64,000 bases of DNA from Prochlorococcus sp. HOT208_60m_808G21 (GCA_002026015.1 MWOY01000107.1:1-64000), one strand, 5' to 3'. Shown: positions 25,250-35,851, counted from the stretch's first letter. Numbers and translations are program-made. The notes: generated from the sequence alone by a model not told the origin.

Positions 25250-26581
25250 TTAATTCTCCTTAGAAAAATTTTTTCTGACTTGGTAACCTATGTCATTTCT
25301 GAAGTAAATACCCTCAAAATGAATTTTTTTTAAATTCTTATATGCTTTTTCAAAAACCATATCGAAGTCTTTTTCTTGGCAGACAATACTCAAGACTCTT
25401 CCTCCATTAGTTAATAATTTCCCATCTTCACTTAAAGAAGTACCTGAGTCGAAAATTTGACAATCTTTTGTGTCAATCTCATCCATATTTATTTGAAAGC
25501 CAGTTTTATATTCGTGAGGATAACCTTTGGAGGTAGCTATTACACAACCACTAACTTTATCAGAAGTATTAATTACTTCATCACCAGTTAAGTTCCCTAA
25601 TGAGCATTTTTCTAAAAGAAATACAAAATTTTGATCCATCAAGGGCATTATTGTTTGGCATTCTGGATCGCCAAATCTACAATTATATTCTATAACTTTG
25701 GGCCCAGATTCTGTGATCATTAATCCAAAGTAAATTACACCTCTATAGTCAATATTTCTTTTATTTAGTTCATTTATTGTAGGTTCAATTATCTCTTTGA
25801 TAATTTTCTTAAGGTAATCTTCTGTTAATAATGGGGCAGGAGAATAAGCCCCCATACCTCCTGTATTTGGGCCTTTATCTTTCTCATTAAGTCTTTTGTG
25901 ATCTTGGGCGGTTGGAAGTAAGGTGTATCTCTTCCCATCGCATAAAGCAAAAACTGAAACTTCTGGTCCTTGAATTTTTTCTTCTAAAACAACTACATTC
26001 CCAGAGTTGCCAAATCTACCATTAAAAATCGACTCTGCTGCTTTAAAACATTCATCTTTTGAATTAGGAATAAAAACACCTTTACCTGAAGCTAGACCAT
26101 CAGCTTTTACTACCAGTGGAATTGATGCAGAATTGATAATTTTTTTTGCTTCTTCAACAGAATTCACTTTCCAAAATTTTGCAGTTGGAATATTTGCGTC
26201 TTGCATAAATTCCTTTGCCCAAGATTTACTAAATTCTAATTTTGCTCCATCTTTATTAGGACCAAATACTTTAAAATCTTTTTGGCGAAGAAAATCAGCT
26301 AATCCATTTGCTAGAGGTATTTCTGGTCCAATTACAACTAAATCTATCTTAAGAAAATCAAGCTTTTCTAAAAGTTCATTTTTATTATTTATATCAATTT
26401 TTATTCTTTCACATTTATTTATTCTTTCTGAACCACCGTTACCAGGTATTAAATAAACTTTTTTAATTAATTTATTTTTTTGAATAGCCCAAGCTAAAGA
26501 GTTTTCTCTCCCGCCATTTCCAATAATTAAGATATTTTCTAATCTAATTAAGCTCCTAGAACTTTCTGAATGAATTCCCAT
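25250..26581 (-). CDS. purD: Phosphoribosylamine--glycine ligase
   Basis: A 443-residue ATP-grasp enzyme of purine synthesis. Seen: ILIIGNGGRENSLAWAI near the start, LVVKADGLASGKGV, GPEVSVFALCDG, GGMGAYSPAP and EYNCRFGDPE. Length fits GARS. The start at 26581 gives about 15 residues before the Rossmann strand; a start at a later Met is possible but none is close. It is divergent from purC across 132 bp, so both purine genes share a control region. Confidence 0.95.
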   Translation of the reverse strand: MGIHSESSRSLIRLENILIIGNGGRENSLAWAIQKNKLIKKVYLIPGNGGSERINKCERIKIDINNKNELLEKLDFLKIDLVVIGPEIPLANGLADFLRQKDFKVFGPNKDGAKLEFSKSWAKEFMQDANIPTAKFWKVNSVEEAKKIINSASIPLVVKADGLASGKGVFIPNSKDECFKAAESIFNGRFGNSGNVVVLEEKIQGPEVSVFALCDGKRYTLLPTAQDHKRLNEKDKGPNTGGMGAYSPAPLLTEDYLKKIIKEIIEPTINELNKRNIDYRGVIYFGLMITESGPKVIEYNCRFGDPECQTIMPLMDQNFVFLLEKCSLGNLTGDEVINTSDKVSGCVIATSKGYPHEYKTGFQINMDEIDTKDCQIFDSGTSLSEDGKLLTNGGRVLSIVCQEKDFDMVFEKAYKNLKKIHFEGIYFRNDIGYQVRKNFSKEN

Positions 26582-26713
26582 ATATTGTTTTTAAAGGTTA
26601 TGAGGTTTCGATGAATAATCAGTTAAAATGAAATAAAATCATTTGAAGTTGATCTCTAATAATTATGTTAATTACAAAAAGTACTTTAGTAATCATAATG
26701 AGGTTTTAAATTA

Positions 26714-27451
26714 ATGAATAATAAATATGAGTTGATATATGAAGGCAAAGCGAAAAAAGTATTTACTTATGATGATCTAGATAAAGTAAAAATTGAATTT
26801 AAAGATGATGCTACAGCTTTTAATGCGTTGAAAAAAGAAAAATTTGAAGGTAAAGGCAAACTTAATTGCCTTATTAGTGCAAGAATTTTTGAGATTCTAA
26901 TTAAGAAGAATATTCCAACTCATTTTATTGAACTTGAAAATGAAAATACAATGATTGCAAAAAAAATAAAAGTAATACCATTAGAAATTGTTCTGAGAAA
27001 TACTGCTTATGGTTCCTTGTGTAAACAAACAACTATTAAACCAGGAACTTTGCTATCAAAACCATTAATTGATATCTATCTTAAAAATGATGAACTTAAT
27101 GATCCCCTTCTTACAAAAGATAGAATTGAATTAATGAATATATTAAGCTCTGATGATTTAGAGTTTATAATTGATTTAACTTTGAAAATTAATTTAATCC
27201 TGAAAAGTTTTTTTAAAAATATTCAACTTCAGCTTGTGGATTTCAAGTTGGAATTTGGTTATGATTTAAAAAATAACATCCTTCTGGGGGATGAAATAAG
27301 TCCTGATAATTGTAGATTTTGGGATCTAAATCAAAAAAATGATATAATTGTAAGTCTTGATAAAGATAGATTTAGAAATGATTTAGGTGGTCTAATTGAA
27401 GCTTATAGTGAAATCCACCGAAGAATAAACGATTTTCTTAAACCTAATTAA
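26714..27451 (+). CDS. purC: Phosphoribosylaminoimidazole-succinocarboxamide synthase (SAICAR synthetase)
   Basis: A 245-residue enzyme that joins aspartate to CAIR. Seen: YEGKAKKVFTYDD, FKDDATAFNALKK.....KG, the PLE.V.RN.A.GSL block (IPLEIVLRNTAYGSLCK), and LGDEISPDNCRFWD. Standard PurC size. Divergent from purD. The bamA-type gene starts 37 bp downstream, so read-through is possible. Confidence 0.96.
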   Translation: MNNKYELIYEGKAKKVFTYDDLDKVKIEFKDDATAFNALKKEKFEGKGKLNCLISARIFEILIKKNIPTHFIELENENTMIAKKIKVIPLEIVLRNTAYGSLCKQTTIKPGTLLSKPLIDIYLKNDELNDPLLTKDRIELMNILSSDDLEFIIDLTLKINLILKSFFKNIQLQLVDFKLEFGYDLKNNILLGDEISPDNCRFWDLNQKNDIIVSLDKDRFRNDLGGLIEAYSEIHRRINDFLKPN

Positions 27452-27487
27452 ATAAATAATGACTTACTCATCCTAATCACAAGAAAT

Positions 27488-29626
27488 ATGCAAAAACATT
27501 TTTTAAAATTTGGAAAGGTTTTCATAAATGTTGCCTGCTCACCCTTGATTTTGATATCAAATAATTCAGAACTGGCTGCTAAGTTTTTACCAAATGATGT
27601 TGATCAATCAAAAAAAACCTTAGAAATATCAAATATTAATAATGTTTTATTTCAAGGTATTGATATTAAAAAAAAGAAAAAATTTCTTCTTGCAGAAAAT
27701 AATAATGATAATAGTGAAGAAAGTGTTCTTATCTCAGAAATAATTATCGAAGGTTGGGAAAATCATCCTGAGGGTAGAAAACTTGAATTGGCTGCATATG
27801 ATTCCATGAGCATAAAGCCTGGAAGTATTGTTGATAATCAAATTTTAAATCAAGACCTTAATGCAATATATGCTAGTGGTTGGTTTTCAGGAGTTAAAAT
27901 AAAGTCTCAAGATGGGCCACTAGGTGTGAGGCTAATAGTAAATGTAGTGCCTAATCCAATCTTGAAGAAAGTGGAACTTGAACCAATAAGCTCTATAGTC
28001 TCAAATGAATATGTAGATTATATTTTTAAAAATTATTATGGGACAACTCTTAACCTTAAGGAATTTCAAAATAAGATAGAAATAATAAAAGAACGTTATG
28101 AAAAAGCGGGTTATTCTTTAGCTAGAATTAGTAGCCCAGAAAGAATCTCTGAGAACGGAGTAATAAGATTAAAAGTTTCTGAGGGGATTATATCTGACGT
28201 AAAAATAAGATTCCCAAATTCTGATGGTGAATTTATTATTGATGGAAAACCTAGAAAAGGGAAAACAAAAGACTGGGTTATAAAGAGAGAATTAAAAACA
28301 CAACCTGGCACCATTTTTAATAGAAAAATTTTAGAAGCTGATATTGGTAGACTCTATGCCACATCTTTATTTGATGATGTAAAGGTTTCTCTTGGCCAGG
28401 ATAATTTAAATCCTGGTCAAGTCATAATTTTTTTAGACATGAGTGAGCAAAGAACAGGATCGTTAACAGGTGGACTTGGTTATAGCAATGGTTCAGGGAT
28501 CTTCGCATCAATTGGTTTGCAGGAAACAAATGCATTTGGAAGAGCATGGTCTACAAATTTAAATCTAAATTTTGGAGAATATTCAACTACCTATAATTTT
28601 TCTTTATCAGATCCATGGATTAAAGGAGATAAACATAAAACATCTTTTAGAACAAATATTTTTTTAAGTAGAGATTATCCACAAGAATTTAACAGTGAAA
28701 ATAATGGGAAATTATATGCAGTAGATGATCAAACACCATCTAGCTCTGATACTTTTTCATCAATAGTTTTAGAAAAAACAGGAGGTGGATTTTCTTTCTC
28801 AAGGCCATTAAATGGTGGAGACCCATTTAAGGTTGCTAAATGGAAAGTCCTTGCAGGAATGAATTTTAAGAAAGTTAAGATGATTGATGGAGATGGAAAC
28901 AAAAAACCTTATGGCGACAGAACTCCAACCACAAACAGAAACAATATAAGCGATATTATTTGTATTGGATTTACTCCAAATGATGGTTCATGCCCTGAAG
29001 AAAATACATTAGTGAGTGTTATTGCAAGTACTTCTAGAAATAATTTGAACAATTCCATCAACCCAACGGCAGGAAATAAATTTAGTTTTGGTACCGAACA
29101 ATTTATTTCAATGGGGAAAAACTCTCCAACTTTTAATAGAATGAGAGCCTCATATTCATTTTTTATACCAACAAAAATAATAAATTTAACGAAATCATGC
29201 AAGTCTAGTAATGCTAATAGTGAAGACTGTCCTCAAGCTATTGGATTTCAATTTAAAGCCGGAACTATTATTGGGGAATTGCCTCCTTATGAAGCATTTT
29301 GTATGGGAGGAACATCATCTGTTAGAGGTTGGGGATCCTGTGATTTAGCAGTAAGTAGAAGTTTTGTTGAGGGTACAGCAGAATATAGATTCCCTGTTTG
29401 GAGAATGATATCTGGAGCTTTATTCGTCGATGGAGGAACCGATTTAGGCTCTCAAAAGGAAGTCCCTGGAAAACCCGGTAAATTATTGCAAAAATCAGGC
29501 TCTGGTTTTTCTCTTGGAGGGGGAGTTGGTGTTAAAACACCAATAGGTCCATTAAGATTAGATGTTGCTAGCAAGGACCTAAGTGGTGATTGGAGATATA
29601 CACTTGGAGTTGGATGGAAGTTTTAA
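27488..29626 (+). CDS. bamA: Outer membrane assembly protein of the Omp85/BamA family (Toc75-like)
   Basis: A 712-residue outer-membrane protein. N-terminal POTRA-type repeats are visible (residues about 75-320: ISEIIIEGWEN, KVELEPISSI..., SDVKIRFPNS...RELKTQPGTIFN). The C-terminal barrel starts near residue 330 with TGSLTGGLGYSNGSGIFASIG and ends W-K-F at the C-terminus, as expected of a barrel. The VRGW loop (GGTSSVRGWGSCDL) is the hallmark of the Omp85 lid loop. It inserts other barrel proteins. Its stop directly precedes the lpxC GTG start. Confidence 0.92.
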   Translation: MQKHFLKFGKVFINVACSPLILISNNSELAAKFLPNDVDQSKKTLEISNINNVLFQGIDIKKKKKFLLAENNNDNSEESVLISEIIIEGWENHPEGRKLELAAYDSMSIKPGSIVDNQILNQDLNAIYASGWFSGVKIKSQDGPLGVRLIVNVVPNPILKKVELEPISSIVSNEYVDYIFKNYYGTTLNLKEFQNKIEIIKERYEKAGYSLARISSPERISENGVIRLKVSEGIISDVKIRFPNSDGEFIIDGKPRKGKTKDWVIKRELKTQPGTIFNRKILEADIGRLYATSLFDDVKVSLGQDNLNPGQVIIFLDMSEQRTGSLTGGLGYSNGSGIFASIGLQETNAFGRAWSTNLNLNFGEYSTTYNFSLSDPWIKGDKHKTSFRTNIFLSRDYPQEFNSENNGKLYAVDDQTPSSSDTFSSIVLEKTGGGFSFSRPLNGGDPFKVAKWKVLAGMNFKKVKMIDGDGNKKPYGDRTPTTNRNNISDIICIGFTPNDGSCPEENTLVSVIASTSRNNLNNSINPTAGNKFSFGTEQFISMGKNSPTFNRMRASYSFFIPTKIINLTKSCKSSNANSEDCPQAIGFQFKAGTIIGELPPYEAFCMGGTSSVRGWGSCDLAVSRSFVEGTAEYRFPVWRMISGALFVDGGTDLGSQKEVPGKPGKLLQKSGSGFSLGGGVGVKTPIGPLRLDVASKDLSGDWRYTLGVGWKF

Positions 29627-30463
29627 GTGTTTTCTTGGCCTTCTAATTATCATTCTTGCTATACCTTAGCTGGTGTTATCTCCAGAGAAGGTATAGGCCT
29701 CCATAGTGGAGAAAAAACAAGAGTTACAATTTCTTCCTATGAGAAAGAAGGATATTATGTATCTTTTAGAGATAAACCTAACGAGATTTTTAAGTTAACT
29801 CAGGATTTAATTGGAAGTACGATGCTTTGTACGGCTGTTAAATTAGGAGGGAGAAATTTGTATACCATCGAACATTTATTATCTTCAATGGCTGGGTGCG
29901 GGCTGAGTTATATACATATTGAGGTTGATGGGAAAGAGATTCCTCTTTTAGATGGATCGGCAATTCAGTGGGTTAGAGATTTTGAAGAAGTGGGGATAAA
30001 AAAAGCGCCTAGACCAGATAATTTTTTTCGAGAGATTAATAAATCAATAATTTTAAATAAAGAAGGCTCAGTTATAGCAGCAACTCCTTCTGAAAAAACT
30101 ACAATTATATCCACCATAAGTTTTGCCTATAAAGCAATTGGAAATCAAACTTTTGTAATTGATTTAAATCCAAAAAGTTTTGTTGAAATGATTGCCCCTG
30201 CCAGAACATTTGGTTTTAAAGATCAATTTCAAGAGTTAAGTGAACTTGGATTAATAAAAGGCGGAAGTTTGGAAAATGCCCTTGTTTGTGATGGTGATAA
30301 ATGGGTTAATCCACCATTAAGATTTGATAATGAACCAATAAGACATAAAATTTTAGACCTAATTGGGGACTTGGCTTTGGTAGGGTTACCTAAGGCTCAA
30401 ATTTTAGTTTATAAAGGATCACATTCTTTAAATGCTTTATTGGCCTCATCGCTAAAAAATTAA
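29627..30463 (+). CDS. lpxC: UDP-3-O-acyl-N-acetylglucosamine deacetylase
   Basis: A 278-residue Zn-dependent enzyme and the first committed step of lipid A synthesis. Seen: [14 protein letters not shown], the metal motif [14 protein letters not shown] (His) and [14 protein letters not shown] near residue 247, with PLLDGSA. The GTG at 29627 starts immediately after the bamA stop. Fused FabZ is not present; a separate fabZ follows 17 bp later. Part of the bamA-lpxC-fabZ-lpxA-lpxB unit. Confidence 0.95.
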   Translation: MFSWPSNYHSCYTLAGVISREGIGLHSGEKTRVTISSYEKEGYYVSFRDKPNEIFKLTQDLIGSTMLCTAVKLGGRNLYTIEHLLSSMAGCGLSYIHIEVDGKEIPLLDGSAIQWVRDFEEVGIKKAPRPDNFFREINKSIILNKEGSVIAATPSEKTTIISTISFAYKAIGNQTFVIDLNPKSFVEMIAPARTFGFKDQFQELSELGLIKGGSLENALVCDGDKWVNPPLRFDNEPIRHKILDLIGDLALVGLPKAQILVYKGSHSLNALLASSLKN

Positions 30464-30480
30464 CATCATCTTTAATTGTT

Positions 30481-30939
30481 TTGGAAAAGAAATTATCCAG
30501 TGAAAATAATCAACTTTCCTCTGAGCAAATACTTGGTTTATTACCCCATAGATATCCTTTTGCTCTTGTGGACAAAGTTATAGAGAATATTCCTGGGGAG
30601 AGAGCAGTTGCTGTAAAAAATGTAACTATTAATGAGCCTCAATTTCAGGGACACTTTCCCGAGAGACCCTTGATGCCTGGGGTTCTTATTGTTGAATCAA
30701 TGGCCCAAGTTGGTGGAATAATTGTAACGCAAATGCCTGATCTGCCTAAGGGGCTTTTCGTCTTCGCTGGAATCAATAACGTTAAATTCAGAAAACCAGT
30801 TGTGCCTGGAGATCAATTGATAATTTCTTGTGAGTTATTATCTATTAAAAGACAAAGATTTGGGAAGGTTAAAGGTGAGGCGCATGTTGATGGGAAGCTG
30901 GTTTGCGCTGGAGAATTAATGTTTTCATTAGTTGATTAG
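30481..30939 (+). CDS. fabZ: (3R)-hydroxyacyl-ACP dehydratase FabZ
   Basis: A 152-residue hot-dog fold dehydratase in fatty acid elongation. The helix-entry [14 protein letters not shown] (catalytic His) and the [21 protein letters not shown] (catalytic Glu) are both present. The start is TTG at 30481, with no ATG in a better place. Its last bases overlap the possible TTG of lpxA. It probably supplies acyl chains to the adjacent Lpx enzymes. Confidence 0.95.
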   Translation: MEKKLSSENNQLSSEQILGLLPHRYPFALVDKVIENIPGERAVAVKNVTINEPQFQGHFPERPLMPGVLIVESMAQVGGIIVTQMPDLPKGLFVFAGINNVKFRKPVVPGDQLIISCELLSIKRQRFGKVKGEAHVDGKLVCAGELMFSLVD

Positions 30940-30943
30940 AGAT

Positions 30944-31786
30944 ATGGATCGTAACAATACTGAATTAAATGCAAGCTTGAGTGGTGTAAAAGTGCATCCA
31001 AATGCTTATGTTGATCCAAGTGCCGAATTGCATGATGGGGTTATTGTCTCTCAAGGAGCTATTGTCGGTCCTGATGTGACTATAGGGAAAGGAACCGAAA
31101 TAGGCCCCAATGCTGTTATTTCAGGAAGAACTCAAATTGGTATAAATAATAAAGTTTTCCCAAGTGTTTTTATAGGTCTTGATCCTCAGGACCTCAAATA
31201 CAAAGGGGCCCCTACTGAAGTAATTATTGGAGATAATAATACTTTCAGAGAATGTGTAACTATTAATAAAGCAACTGATGAAGGAGAAAAAACAATTATT
31301 GGCAATAATAATTTGTTGATGGCTTATTCTCACATCGGACATAATTGTGAACTCGGTAACAGGATAGTTTTATCAAATAGTGTTCAAGTTGCAGGCCATG
31401 TGAAGATTGAAGATAAAGCTATTATTGGTGGTTGTTTAGGTATTCATCAATTTGTACATATTGGATATTTAGCAATGATTGGAGGGATGACTAGAGTTGA
31501 CAGAGATGTCCCTCCTTTTTGTCTAGCCGAAGGGCATCCAGGAAGATTGAGAGGTTTAAATAGGATTGGAATTAAGAGAAGTGGTTTAATGGAAAATAAA
31601 GATTTTGACTTAAAATTACTTCAAAGAACTTGGAACCAACTTTTTAAGTCTAATGATGCAATTTCAAATTCATTAGAAAAAGTAATTAAAGGAGAATTAG
31701 ATCTTTCATCTTCAAGATTATGTAGTTTTTTACAAGAGTCAATATCTAAAGAAAGACGAGGACCAATGCCTGTAGTGAATGCATGA
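30944..31786 (+). CDS. lpxA: UDP-N-acetylglucosamine acyltransferase
   Basis: A left-handed beta-helix enzyme that puts the first 3-hydroxyacyl chain on UDP-GlcNAc. Hexapeptide repeats span residues about 10-190 and the catalytic His lies in AYSHIGHNCELG. The C-terminal helical part ends near residue 280. Start: ATG 30944 (MDRNNTELN) gives 280 residues; a TTG at 30932, overlapping the fabZ stop, would add four. The gene overlaps lpxB by four bases (ATGA). Confidence 0.94.
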   Translation: MDRNNTELNASLSGVKVHPNAYVDPSAELHDGVIVSQGAIVGPDVTIGKGTEIGPNAVISGRTQIGINNKVFPSVFIGLDPQDLKYKGAPTEVIIGDNNTFRECVTINKATDEGEKTIIGNNNLLMAYSHIGHNCELGNRIVLSNSVQVAGHVKIEDKAIIGGCLGIHQFVHIGYLAMIGGMTRVDRDVPPFCLAEGHPGRLRGLNRIGIKRSGLMENKDFDLKLLQRTWNQLFKSNDAISNSLEKVIKGELDLSSSRLCSFLQESISKERRGPMPVVNA

Positions 31787-32961
31787 ATAAAAAGATATTT
31801 ATAAGTACTGGAGAAGTCTCTGGAGATTTACACGGCAGTTTGTTATCAAAAGCATTATTAGATGAAGCTAGAAGAAAATCTCTTAATTTAGAAATTTGTG
31901 GATTAGGCGGGGTAAGGATGAAGAAAGAAGGTGTAAAAATTCTTCAAGATACTACATCAATTAGTGCAATAGGAATTTGGGAGGCTTTACCTCTTATTAT
32001 TCCAACAATAAGAATTCAAAAAAGGTTCTATAAATTACTAAAAAAATATCCACCTGATTGCTTAATTTTGATTGACTATATGGGACCCAATATAAAAATT
32101 GGTACTAAATTAAAAAGATCGAAGACTAAAATTCCAATTTTTTACTATATTGCTCCTCAGGAGTGGGCTTGGAGGGTTGGCAATAATACGACAACAAATC
32201 TAATAAAGTTTTCGGATAAGATTTTTGCAATTTTTAAGAAAGAAGCAGCATTCTACAAAAAGAGGGGCGGAAATGTTTTTTGGGTTGGACATCCAATGAT
32301 TGATTTAACAAAAAAACTTCCTCTAAAGAAAAATGCCAGAACTATTTTAAAACTTCGCCAGGATCAAAACATCATACTTTTAATGCCCGCATCTAGACCT
32401 CAAGAATTGCGATATATATTACCTACTTTTATGAAATCAGCTAAAAAATTACAACAAAAATATCCAAGTTTGGTTGTCTATATTCCCTCCTGTAGGGATG
32501 CATTTGATGAAATATTCAAAAAAGCCTTTAGAAAATATCAAGTTAAAGGACTTGTTATTTCTCAAAAAGATAGTGCAAAATTAAAGCCTTATATTTATTC
32601 CCTAACTAAAATTGCCCTTTGTAAATCTGGGACAGTTAATATGGAATTAGCTTTATATGGGATCCCACAGATTGTGGGTTATAGAGTAAGTAGGGTAACT
32701 GCTTTTATTGCAAAAAAGATTCTCAATTTTAAAGTAAAATTTATTTCTCCTGTAAATTTGTTAGTTAATAAATTAATAATCCCTGAATTTGTACAACAGG
32801 AGTTTGATGAAAAGAAAATTTTCTATAAATCTTGTAGGATTCTTGATGGGAAGTCAGAAAAAATAAAAATTAAAAAAGGTTATGCTTTTTTAAAAAAAGA
32901 ATTAGGAGAAAAGGGCGTAGTTCAGAGGGCTGCTAAAGAGATTATTAATTCTATTATTTGA
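31783..32961 (+). CDS. lpxB: Lipid-A-disaccharide synthase
   Basis: A 392-residue GT-B glycosyltransferase that condenses UDP-diacyl-GlcN with lipid X. Seen: ISTGEVSGDLHG start, WEALPLI, FYYIAPQEWAWR and FWVGHPMID, with the C-terminal KSGTVNMELALYGIPQIVGY for nucleotide binding. Starts in an ATGA overlap with lpxA. Last gene of the lipid A run; msrA begins 17 bp later. Confidence 0.95.
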   Translation: MNKKIFISTGEVSGDLHGSLLSKALLDEARRKSLNLEICGLGGVRMKKEGVKILQDTTSISAIGIWEALPLIIPTIRIQKRFYKLLKKYPPDCLILIDYMGPNIKIGTKLKRSKTKIPIFYYIAPQEWAWRVGNNTTTNLIKFSDKIFAIFKKEAAFYKKRGGNVFWVGHPMIDLTKKLPLKKNARTILKLRQDQNIILLMPASRPQELRYILPTFMKSAKKLQQKYPSLVVYIPSCRDAFDEIFKKAFRKYQVKGLVISQKDSAKLKPYIYSLTKIALCKSGTVNMELALYGIPQIVGYRVSRVTAFIAKKILNFKVKFISPVNLLVNKLIIPEFVQQEFDEKKIFYKSCRILDGKSEKIKIKKGYAFLKKELGEKGVVQRAAKEIINSII

Positions 32962-32977
32962 ACTTTATAATAAAAAA

Positions 32978-33580
32978 ATGAAATATTTCTTACCTCTAAT
33001 AATTGCTCTTTCAATATTTATTAATCCTTTAAACGCTTTTGCAGAAGAATTAATTCTTGCAGGAGGTTGTTTTTGGTGTTTAGAACATGATTTAGAGTCA
33101 TTAAATGGTATAAATTTTGTAAAAAGTGGCTATTCAGGTGGAAATTTACAAAATCCTACATACGAAAATCATGAAGGACATCAGGAAGTGGTTTTGGTTA
33201 ACTATGATTCCAAATTGGTAACTTTACCCGAGATACTTAGGCTCTATTTTAGAAATATTGATCCTCTGGACGGCAAGGGTCAATTTTGTGATCGTGGAGA
33301 TTCTTATAGACCAGTGATTTTTTTCAAAGATGCAACTGAGGAAAGTGATGCAACAAATGCAATTGTGTCGGCCTCTAATGAATTGCGTGTGCCATTAGAA
33401 AAAATTTCTGTAGAACTAAAATCAAAAGGTCAATTTTGGTTAGCTGAAGAATATCATCAGGATTTTGCCGAGAGAAATGAATTAAAATATAAGTTCTATA
33501 GATTCTCATGTGGAAGAGATCAGAGGTTGGATAAATTATGGGGCGATAACGCTAGATCAACAAATATTTGGAATGAATGA
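32978..33580 (+). CDS. msrA: Peptide-methionine (S)-S-oxide reductase, exported form
   Basis: A 200-residue MsrA with the active-site motif GGCFWC (catalytic Cys in LAGGCFWCLE, near residue 30), the GY.GG.. block, Y..E..YHQ-like W-L-A-E-E-Y-H-Q-D-F. A hydrophobic N-terminal segment (FLPLIIALSIFINPLNAFA) ends in A-F-A, which predicts export to the periplasm or lumen. It follows lpxB by 16 bp and may repair methionine in envelope proteins. Confidence 0.93.
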   Translation: MKYFLPLIIALSIFINPLNAFAEELILAGGCFWCLEHDLESLNGINFVKSGYSGGNLQNPTYENHEGHQEVVLVNYDSKLVTLPEILRLYFRNIDPLDGKGQFCDRGDSYRPVIFFKDATEESDATNAIVSASNELRVPLEKISVELKSKGQFWLAEEYHQDFAERNELKYKFYRFSCGRDQRLDKLWGDNARSTNIWNE

Positions 33581-33591
33581 TTTAAATATGG

Positions 33592-35064
33592 TTATTTATT
33601 TTTAATCCATTGAACAAGAGTTTTAACTCCAAAACCGGTTGCCCCTGATGGGTTAATTCCCTTATTTTTATCAGTCCAACAAGTCCCAGCAATATCAATA
33701 TGAGCCCATTTAATCTCTTTATCAAAGAATTCTTCTAAAAACAAAGCAGCAGTTATTGAACCACCTGCTCTAGGCCCTGTATTTTTCATGTCAGCTATAT
33801 GAGACTTTAAACCTTCTTTATAAGATTTTTGTAAAGGCATTTGCCATAATTCTTCTCCAGACTGGGCTGATGCAGCTTTTAGGTCATTTGCTAGATCATC
33901 ATTATTGCTCCAGAATCCAGCTACATCATTCCCTAATGCAACAACAATAGCTCCTGTTAAAGTTGCGAGATCAATTATTGAATCCGGTTTTAAATTGGAT
34001 GCGTAAGTTAAAGCATCAGCTAATGTAAGTCTACCCTCTGCATCAGTGTTATTTATTTCAATTGTCTTACCATTAGATGCTTTAACTACATCTCCAGGAT
34101 GTACTGCAGATCCATTTATCATGTTTTCGCAAGATGCCACAATAAAATGAATTTCTAATCCCTTTGGTTTTATTGCTCCAAGTGCTTTTGCTGCTCCCAA
34201 AACTGCAGCACTCCCGCCCATATCATATTTCATCATTTCAATTTGAGATGCTCCTACTTTTAGGTTGTATCCTCCAGAGTCAAAGGTTAAACCCTTCCCA
34301 ACAAGCGCAATCTTTTCTTTTAAAGGCCCCTCTGACTTTAAAGTAAGATGTATAAATTTAGGATCTAGATCAGAACCTTTTGCTACAGCTAAATATGCAC
34401 CCATTCCTAAATCTTCGCAATCTTTTGCATCTAAAATTTTTACTTCCAAACCATGATCTTTAGCTATTTGAGAAGCTTGTATGGACATTTCCTGAGGAGT
34501 AAGACTATTTGGAGGAGCGGCAACAAGTCTTCTAGCTAGTTCTACACCTTCACATATTTGTGTTGTCTCTTCAAAGCTAATATTCTCAAATTTTTTTAAA
34601 TTCAAAAACTCTATTTCTTTAAGAACCGTCTTTTCATCTTTTTTCTTATTGAATCTATTGTCCTTATAGGCAGATAATCTCGCGGACTCTGCTAATTGAT
34701 TTATTTCTAGTTGTGAATTTATTAATTCCCAAGGTAGCAATATGCTGATTTTTTCATTTTTATCAACAGCTTTTCTAACTAAATTTCCTATAGAGTTTTC
34801 TAAATCACTTTTATTTAGGTCTTTTGATTTGCCAAGACCAACTATGATTAGAGTTTCTAATTTTTGATCTAAAAATTCAAAGCTTAAAGTTTTTCCTTTT
34901 TCCCCATTGAATTTTTTTTGAGTAATTTTTTTTAGTAATAATTTTGGGTCAACAACAAAATCTATGTTTTCAAGTTGGCTTGAAATTTCTTCCTCTAAAA
35001 CTCCAAAAATTAATGAAGAACCTTGCCAGTTATCTAGATTCTTTTGGAATGTGGAAAATTGCAT
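33592..35064 (-). CDS. pepA: Cytosol/leucyl aminopeptidase
   Basis: A 490-residue M17 peptidase with two metal ions. The hallmark [14 protein letters not shown] is present (about residue 342), as are the [14 protein letters not shown] (metal-binding Asp) and [14 protein letters not shown] blocks. The N-terminal domain is variable, as usual for PepA. Convergent with msrA; the next gene is 24 bp upstream on the same strand. Confidence 0.96.
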   Translation of the reverse strand: MQFSTFQKNLDNWQGSSLIFGVLEEEISSQLENIDFVVDPKLLLKKITQKKFNGEKGKTLSFEFLDQKLETLIIVGLGKSKDLNKSDLENSIGNLVRKAVDKNEKISILLPWELINSQLEINQLAESARLSAYKDNRFNKKKDEKTVLKEIEFLNLKKFENISFEETTQICEGVELARRLVAAPPNSLTPQEMSIQASQIAKDHGLEVKILDAKDCEDLGMGAYLAVAKGSDLDPKFIHLTLKSEGPLKEKIALVGKGLTFDSGGYNLKVGASQIEMMKYDMGGSAAVLGAAKALGAIKPKGLEIHFIVASCENMINGSAVHPGDVVKASNGKTIEINNTDAEGRLTLADALTYASNLKPDSIIDLATLTGAIVVALGNDVAGFWSNNDDLANDLKAASAQSGEELWQMPLQKSYKEGLKSHIADMKNTGPRAGGSITAALFLEEFFDKEIKWAHIDIAGTCWTDKNKGINPSGATGFGVKTLVQWIKNK

Positions 35065-35088
35065 TTGTAAAATGGATTTAATTAACTT

Positions 35089-35700
35089 TTAATTGTTCGT
35101 AAAAGTAGTTGCCCACCTATCTCGAGTTTCTTTATTAAAAGGTGGTAACCATAAATATATCAGTTGCTGTTCTAATTTACGTCTTAATTTTACTTCTTTA
35201 GGTACATCTAAGAAGAAACGAATATCTTGGTGACTTGAGAGTTTGTTATTAGCAAGGGCTTCTTTATAGTTCATGAGGTAATTTTTACAGTCATGTTCTC
35301 CCTTCCATCTCTTATTTGCTGAATTTGTTTCTCCTATATAAAGGATTATTTTCGAACTCTCCATCGAGTCAATTACAAAATACATTGCTGGCCCATTGTG
35401 TATATATTGATTGGTTCTCCAAAAGTTTAATGATAATGGCTGCAGGGAAAACGGGTCAATTTTTCTTTCATTGGAAATTGTATTTAAAGGAAGACTTATT
35501 TGGTTCAAAGTTTTATTGTGATTATCTTTTGAAATTTTGAATTGATGATTATATATTCTATTTCTCCATTCAGTTAGGTTTTCGCCTTTGATTTTTAGAT
35601 TATTTGGGTGTTGAAAATTAATTGATGTATTTACATTTGAACCAAATAATTCAAATTGCCTATGTTGGTTTGAAATATTATTTATGTTAAATTTTTCCAA
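35089..35700 (-). CDS. GIY-YIG-like nuclease-fold protein (divergent)
   Basis: A 203-residue protein. The C-terminal half (residues about 105-200) looks like a GIY-YIG domain: hydrophobic strand AMYFVIDSMESSKIILYIGET, then RW..EH, then a long helix with the catalytic-type Glu in LRRKLEQQLIYLWLPPFN. The first 'GIY' tripeptide is weak (MYF). The N-terminal 100 residues have no recognised domain. It may cut DNA in repair or recombination, or may be a non-catalytic DNA-binding version. Divergent from the DUF1825 gene. Confidence 0.6.
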   Translation of the reverse strand: MEKFNINNISNQHRQFELFGSNVNTSINFQHPNNLKIKGENLTEWRNRIYNHQFKISKDNHNKTLNQISLPLNTISNERKIDPFSLQPLSLNFWRTNQYIHNGPAMYFVIDSMESSKIILYIGETNSANKRWKGEHDCKNYLMNYKEALANNKLSSHQDIRFFLDVPKEVKLRRKLEQQLIYLWLPPFNKETRDRWATTFTNN

Positions 35701-35851
35701 TATTTATGAAATATGTCTACTAAATTTAATTCTGAAAAAATATAAATCAAAGAATTATTTATAAACTAAAATTTATTAATGTTCTAATCAATTTAAAAGA
35801 TTCTTGTTATCTTGTAATTGAGCCTTAATCTTGAGAAGAAAAAAAATAGAA

